From: Verrucomicrobiota bacterium
GTDB taxonomy: Bacteria > Verrucomicrobiota > Verrucomicrobiia > Verrucomicrobiales > DEV007
Direction: 5' to 3'
Assembly (NCBI GenBank): GCA_020629815.1
Contig: JAHDCN010000005.1
Location: 1 to 28,394, forward strand
DNA length: 28,394 nucleotides
In this document: positions 24,716 to 28,394 of the stretch, piece by piece
Layout of the letters: every line of letters begins with the position of its first letter
Numbering within the stretch: position 1 is the stretch's first letter
Program-made: the position numbers and the translations under genes
Notes under the pieces: generated by a model
What the model was told of the DNA's origin: nothing
The model's input: the letters and a program-made list of their open reading frames with translations, nothing else
Database searches by the model: none

Positions 24716-26155
24716 CTATCGGCTTTGCAGAGGAACTGAATCGAGCCTCTTTGTCGGAACTTCGACAGTGCGATCGTCGTGAAGTTGGACCGTGGTCGTC
24801 TTTTCTCCCGGCTGCAGAACCCGAAGGTGCGTGCCGGCCGAGATGGAAACGGGCTGTCCGTTAACGACCACACTGGTTGGTTTATTCACTACTCGATAGT
24901 TGCTCGAACCAATTGGCTTCACCGCTACGGTGGGTTCACTCGGCGTGAATGCTACCGTCGGAACCGGCCCGGCAGGCGGCGCAGGAACTGGCTCATTCAC
25001 CACAGGAGCGGTCGGAGCTGCTGGCATAGCAGGAACATCCGCAACCACAGTCGGCTCTGGAATTACAGGAACCTCAGGTTGCGCTGGAGTCTTGCGACGG
25101 AAACCGGAGAAAAGGCCCTTCTTTTGCGGTGCCGCAATTTCTTCTGCAGGCATGTCCACCGATGTTCCCGCTGGCACTGACAAAACAGAAGACTCCGGAG
25201 GAGTTGGCGCCGAAGTAACAAACTCCGGTGCAGGTGGAGGCACATCAGCAGCTTCGACAACCGGGGCAGCCGGCGAATCCATGGAATACGGATTCTCAGG
25301 AGCGGCAGGTGCGGATGGCTTGCGCTTCATCCAGTTCATATTAATCAGGCGGCGTTTTTCAGTCGGCGCTTCCACTGCAGCAGTCTCAGGCATAGACGCA
25401 GTCGTCTCGACAAACTCCGGCACAGGCGCATCTGCAGATTCACCCTCAGGATAGGTGTAGGGATTTGCCGGAGCTGGCGGCGGACTGTTCCTCCGATTAA
25501 ACAAAGAAAACCGCTTCTTCGGCATTTCCGGAGCTGCGGCCTGAAAAGCCGGCACCTCGGCTGTTTGGTAAGTTTGCGGCTGACGATACTGGACCTCCGG
25601 TTTTGGCTGAGGCGGCATCGGAGGAGGCCGATTGTAAGCAAGATACTGTTCCGCATTGTAGAGAACCGGCGGACGATAAACACCTGCAGACTGCTTCAGC
25701 TCCTTCATTTTTCTGGCTTCAGCCAAAGCACGCTGCGATTCAGATTCGCGCAATTGGCGATTCGTCATCACACTACCGGTGGTAGTGATTTCCAGACTTT
25801 GCACTTCCATGCGGCGCTCGGCACCAGCTTGAGAAGCATTCTTCAAAATTTCAGCAGCAGACATACCGGCCGGAGCTGCGGGCGCAGGCGCTGTTGCTAC
25901 CGGAGCCGGGGCCGGAGCAGGCGTTGTCGCCGGAGCTGGAGCTGTGGTAGCGGGCCCGAAAGGATCCGGTTCTGAACTTGCTGGTGCAGCAGCAGCCGGA
26001 GCTGGTGCCGGTCCGCCAAACGGGTCAGGTTCCGAAGCCGCAGGTGCTGGCGTGTCAGTCGTTGCCGGACCAAACGGATCCGGTTCAGAATCCTGTCCAG
26101 TAACGACCCCACCTGTCAGGATCGAAGTTGCCGCGATTAATGCAATTTTTCTCAT
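24716..26155 (-). CDS. Exported Pro/Ala-rich modular protein with C-terminal SH3-like domain
   Basis: A 479-residue protein with a signal peptide (1-20, ending VVTGQ). Three SEPDPFG motifs (23-29, 41-47, 61-67) lie in Ala/Pro linkers. Residues 98-155 are a charged helix. A module then recurs: a basic patch (PKKRFSLFNRRNSP 212-225; EKRRLINMNWMKRKP 266-280; QKKGLFSGFRRKTP 344-357), a Pro-Ala stretch ending NPY (231-233, 288-290), and PEFV (246-249, 310-313). Residues about 415-475 may be an SH3-like fold. I do not recognise a family. It looks like an envelope scaffold or peptidoglycan-binding protein (inference). It is divergent from the dipeptidase gene. Confidence 0.75.
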   Translation of the reverse strand: MRKIALIAATSILTGGVVTGQDSEPDPFGPATTDTPAPAASEPDPFGGPAPAPAAAAPASSEPDPFGPATTAPAPATTPAPAPAPVATAPAPAAPAGMSAAEILKNASQAGAERRMEVQSLEITTTGSVMTNRQLRESESQRALAEARKMKELKQSAGVYRPPVLYNAEQYLAYNRPPPMPPQPKPEVQYRQPQTYQTAEVPAFQAAAPEMPKKRFSLFNRRNSPPPAPANPYTYPEGESADAPVPEFVETTASMPETAAVEAPTEKRRLINMNWMKRKPSAPAAPENPYSMDSPAAPVVEAADVPPPAPEFVTSAPTPPESSVLSVPAGTSVDMPAEEIAAPQKKGLFSGFRRKTPAQPEVPVIPEPTVVADVPAMPAAPTAPVVNEPVPAPPAGPVPTVAFTPSEPTVAVKPIGSSNYRVVNKPTSVVVNGQPVSISAGTHLRVLQPGEKTTTVQLHDDRTVEVPTKRLDSVPLQSR

Positions 26156-26177
26156 TTTCCGGAGGCGAATTTGATGA

Positions 26178-26193
26178 AACGCTAATTTGCGTT
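26178..26193. promoter_or_regulatory. Inverted repeat in divergent gap (AACGC-N6-GCGTT)
   Basis: A perfect 5-bp inverted repeat with a 6-base AT-rich centre lies between the two divergent genes (starts at 26155 and 26224). Position and form fit a dimeric regulator site, but no regulator is known and a chance origin is possible. Confidence 0.3.
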
Positions 26194-26223
26194 ATCTGGA
26201 ACGAAAAATCCAGCCCTGTTCTT

Positions 26224-27303
26224 ATGAATTTTCTTTTCGATGTTCACCTCGATCTCAGCATGAATGCAATCGAGTGGAACCGTGATTTACGTCAGCCCCT
26301 CAATCAGATCCGCGAAATCGAGGCCGGAATGACTGACATGAAAGGTCGCGGTATGAACACCGTGAACTTTGAGCAAATGCGCCAGGGCGGAATCGGACTC
26401 TGTGTAGCTACGCAAATCGGCGGCTGCATGAAGCCCAAAGGTCCTGTCGCCTGTTGGGAGTCCCCTGCTCAGGCCTGGGCCATGACTCAGGCTCAGCGGG
26501 TTTGGTATCAGGAAATGGAAGCATGCGGTGAAATGCGTCAGATTACCAATCTGACACAGCTCGACGACCAATTGGAAAAATGGTCCGATCCGACTGCAGC
26601 AGCCGAAGCCAAAGAACCGATCGGCTATATCCTGAGCCTGGAAGGCGCAGACTCGATCGTGAATCTCGATTACCTGGAGACCGCTTGGGACTATGGATTG
26701 CGAGCACTCGGCCCGGCTCATTATGGAACTGGTCGTTATGCGCAGGGGCACGACCAGACAGGAGGTCTACTGCCCGGAGGCGCTGAGCTCATTCGAAAAA
26801 TGGACGAGCTCGGTATCATTCTCGATGTTACCCACCTGAGTGACGACTGCTTTTTCGAAGCTCTGGAAATTTATCAAGGTGTCATTTGGGCCAGCCACTC
26901 GAATTGCCGATCCGTCGTTGATGATCCGCGGCAATTCTCCGATGAGCAAATCAAGCTTCTGATTGAACGCGGCGCGGTTCTCGGATCTGTCTTTGATACC
27001 TGGATGATGATTCCCGGTTGGGACAGAGGCGTTTCCACCCCAGAATCAACAGGTGTGACATTGGAAAACATCGTGGATCACATCGACCATATTTGCCAAC
27101 TGGCTGGAAACACCGACCACGTCGGAATTGGCAGTGATCTCGATGGAGGTTTCGGCAAAGAACAAAGTCCGACCGATCTGGATAGTATTGCAGATTTACA
27201 GAAGCTCACTGCATGTCTGGCTTCCCGCGGCTATAGCACAGAGGACATAGAGAAAATCTTTAGCGGGAATTTTCTCAAGCTGGTCCGCAAAGCCTGGTCT
27301 TAG
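26224..27303 (+). CDS. Membrane-dipeptidase family (M19) peptidase
   Basis: A 359-residue TIM-barrel zinc peptidase. Expected ligands are H8 and D10 (FDVHLDLS), E140 (ILSLEGADSI), H204 (DVTHLSDD), H225 (WASHSNCR) and D305 (VGIGSDLDGGFG). M19 enzymes cleave dipeptides and, unlike most peptidases, tolerate a D-residue at the C-terminal position. No signal peptide is seen, so it is probably cytoplasmic. The longer frame from 26128 overlaps the divergent gene and adds residues unrelated to M19, so ATG 26224 is chosen. It may work with the D-amino-acid enzyme 2 kb upstream (inference). Confidence 0.92.
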   Translation: MNFLFDVHLDLSMNAIEWNRDLRQPLNQIREIEAGMTDMKGRGMNTVNFEQMRQGGIGLCVATQIGGCMKPKGPVACWESPAQAWAMTQAQRVWYQEMEACGEMRQITNLTQLDDQLEKWSDPTAAAEAKEPIGYILSLEGADSIVNLDYLETAWDYGLRALGPAHYGTGRYAQGHDQTGGLLPGGAELIRKMDELGIILDVTHLSDDCFFEALEIYQGVIWASHSNCRSVVDDPRQFSDEQIKLLIERGAVLGSVFDTWMMIPGWDRGVSTPESTGVTLENIVDHIDHICQLAGNTDHVGIGSDLDGGFGKEQSPTDLDSIADLQKLTACLASRGYSTEDIEKIFSGNFLKLVRKAWS

Positions 27304-27329
27304 CATCACTTTTAATTGCCAAACCGCGC

Positions 27330-27359
27330 GCGCCATCGATGAGATGCGCCCCTAGTTTT
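27330..27359 (+). terminator. Weak candidate rho-independent terminator after the dipeptidase gene
   Basis: GCGC(C)ATC and GATGCGC form a 7-bp stem with one bulged base and a 5-base loop, 27 bp after the stop. It is followed by CCCTAG and TTTT, which is only a short T run. Confidence 0.3.
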
Positions 27360-27362
27360 AAA

Positions 27363-27389
27363 TTGTAATTTCCATAATTTCAATATAAA
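27363..27389 (+). promoter_or_regulatory. Candidate promoter of the prepilin gene
   Basis: TATAAA at 27384-27389 lies 8 bp before the ATG at 27398. TTGTAA at 27363-27368 is a possible -35 box with a short 15-bp spacer. Initiation would fall within a base or two of the ATG, so the mRNA may be leaderless. Confidence 0.4.
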
Positions 27390-27397
27390 CTTCGACT

Positions 27398-27907
27398 ATG
27401 ACCACCTCAAACCACAAGGGATTCTCCCTTGTGGAGATGCTTTCCGTGATCGCTGTCATCGGAATCATCTCTGCGATTGCGATCCCACAGATTGGAAGGA
27501 TCAATGACTCCTCCCGAGATGCTGTTGATAAACGCAACGCCCAGCAGTTGGTATCTGTATTTGAAGCAGGCAGTGCTGCTGGAGCGAATTTTTACCGCAC
27601 CGACTATACCCTGCACCAAACCATCGCGCAGGTCAGACATGGCCGACTGATTTCCGGAGGTGTTTACGACGGTTCGTTCTTCGGGCTGCCCGGTATGACT
27701 CGCGACGAAGTCATTCGGGCATCACAACATATTGCGCTAACTCCGGAGGGAAAGCTCATCTACTCCCGCCACACTGCAACACTGGAAGAAGTCTACGACA
27801 TCACTGCGATCGCAGGTGGATCGGGATTAATCGTTTCCGACTGGTGGGAAAACAAGGGACGGGACCTTTCGGGCTCCGACGATACCAATTTCAATGGCCC
27901 GAGGTAG
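27398..27907 (+). CDS. Type IV prepilin-like / pseudopilin protein
   Basis: A 169-residue protein with a class III signal: KGFSLVEMLSVIAVIGIISA, in which cleavage after Gly8 leaves Phe at +1 and Glu at +5, followed by a hydrophobic helix (about 12-32). The globular part (RDAVDKRNAQQLVSVFEAG onwards) resembles short pseudopilins of Verrucomicrobia and has no cysteine pair. It should be processed by the prepilin peptidase encoded at 4652-5791 and act in a type IV pilus, type II secretion or related filament. No assembly genes (ATPase, platform protein) are nearby, so the machine is unknown. Confidence 0.9.
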   Translation: MTTSNHKGFSLVEMLSVIAVIGIISAIAIPQIGRINDSSRDAVDKRNAQQLVSVFEAGSAAGANFYRTDYTLHQTIAQVRHGRLISGGVYDGSFFGLPGMTRDEVIRASQHIALTPEGKLIYSRHTATLEEVYDITAIAGGSGLIVSDWWENKGRDLSGSDDTNFNGPR

Positions 27908-27924
27908 GGCTAAAGACCGCCTGA

Positions 27925-28275
27925 TTAATGGCTGTGTGCTGCTTCTCGCTTCGCTGTCACGAAGGAAAGAAAGGTAAAACCGAGCAGTAAAATCGAGCCG
28001 ATCAATTTCAAGAAGCCAACCGCAAAACCATTGCTGAACGAAGCCAGACTAATTGCAAGCAAGGCAACCGATATAATCAAAAGAAACACATTTCCTACAG
28101 TGGTGATGGCCTTGTCAGACATAGGCCAGCAACCGACGGTGGAAAACAGAACAGCGAATCCGGCCCAGAACAGCCAGAATGGCCCCCAGCTACCGTTTCC
28201 TGCCATGATGCAGGTCTCACAAAGCAGCCAGGAAAAACCGAAAACGTAGAAAAATCCGAGGATAAGCGATTTCAT
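27925..28275 (-). CDS. Small membrane protein of unknown function (116 aa)
   Basis: From the ATG at 28275 the product has four probable membrane helices (about 3-20, 30-49, 58-78, 84-106) and a short basic tail ending EAAHSH. Not recognised. A longer frame from 28317 adds 14 residues (MKPADCTAF...) without hydrophobic character; MKSLILGFFYVFGF is a more natural start. It converges with the prepilin gene (17-bp gap). Repeat locus 3 begins about 66 bp upstream. Confidence 0.65.
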   Translation of the reverse strand: MKSLILGFFYVFGFSWLLCETCIMAGNGSWGPFWLFWAGFAVLFSTVGCWPMSDKAITTVGNVFLLIISVALLAISLASFSNGFAVGFLKLIGSILLLGFTFLSFVTAKREAAHSH

Positions 28276-28341
28276 TGATTGGTGTTGGGAAAATGCTGTA
28301 CAATCAGCGGGTTTCAAGCATTTATTACGCTTGCCCGACCA

Positions 28342-28394
28342 AACAGGGTACGGTCGCAGACCTAACCCTGTTAGGTCATGGATTGAACCCTGTT
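28342..28394. repeat. Palindromic 22-bp-period repeat array, locus 3 (reaches window edge)
   Basis: The 9-mers start at 28342 (AACAGGGTA), 28364 (AACCCTGTT) and 28386 (AACCCTGTT); the last ends exactly at the window edge, so more units may follow. Spacers are 13 bases, the first with GGTC-GCA-GACC. Bases 28342-28372 can form a hairpin like that at locus 2, with two mismatches (A-A and C-T) and a GCA loop. Same family as the arrays at 7396 and 20742. Confidence 0.85.

Noticed and set aside
24900..25454. Long Gly/Thr-rich open frame on the plus strand
   Set aside because: It is the antisense shadow of the Pro/Ala-rich gene; the GC-rich repeated codons keep several frames open. The minus-strand protein has a signal peptide and modules.
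26213..26219. CCCTGTT near the dipeptidase start as a further copy of the repeat
   Set aside because: Only 7 bases match, there is no partner 22 bp away and no GGTC spacer; chance match.

Overview
The window looks like chromosomal DNA of a heterotrophic, Gram-negative-type bacterium, most likely from Verrucomicrobiota (Opitutia/Puniceicoccales-like). This is inferred, not proven. The basis is the combination of a CSTTR-type sulfatase, Tat-exported sialidase and sugar-epimerase-like proteins, a PhoD-like phosphatase, a prepilin peptidase with a long insert, a single prepilin and many short lipoproteins. GC looks near 50-52 %. No rRNA, tRNA, CRISPR array, integrase or transposase was found. No stretch longer than 300 bases lacks a gene; the longest gaps are 7306-7457 and 15716-15859.

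Layout. Bases 1-9709 are all on the minus strand. In transcription order they encode htrA, a two-AP2-domain protein and a small lipoprotein; a repeat-bearing gap and an Nramp-like transporter; then a run of small lipoprotein, pilD, mtnA, lipA, ankyrin/L,D-transpeptidase and the 5' end of hisC. From 9818 most genes are on the plus strand. MoeB-rhodanese, a sulfatase and a Trm112-like protein are tightly packed. A TIM-barrel protein (-), a BNR sialidase-like protein (+) and a TauE/SafE transporter (-) follow. Next come an alpha/beta hydrolase with a hybrid histidine kinase and a PhoD-like phosphatase, then a coupled set hemF, DUF3311, sodium:solute symporter and D-threonine-aldolase-like enzyme. 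The right end has a Pro/Ala-rich exported modular protein (-), an M19 dipeptidase (+), a prepilin (+) and a small membrane protein (-).

How the genes may work together. The sulfatase, sialidase-like and TIM-barrel proteins fit use of sulfated or sialylated glycans. Symporter, D-threonine-aldolase-like enzyme and M19 dipeptidase fit uptake and breakdown of D-amino acids or of dipeptides containing them. pilD and the prepilin belong to type IV pilus or type II secretion machinery, though they are about 22 kb apart.

The most unusual signals are: (1) a dispersed palindromic repeat with a strict 22-bp period at three intergenic sites, able to form hairpins; (2) an RsbQ-like alpha/beta hydrolase directly upstream of a kinase with an RsbR-type N-terminus, a possible small-molecule sensing pair; (3) a stand-alone protein made of two AP2 DNA-binding domains; (4) an exported ankyrin-repeat L,D-transpeptidase; and (5) signs that several genes lack Shine-Dalgarno sites and may be leaderless.
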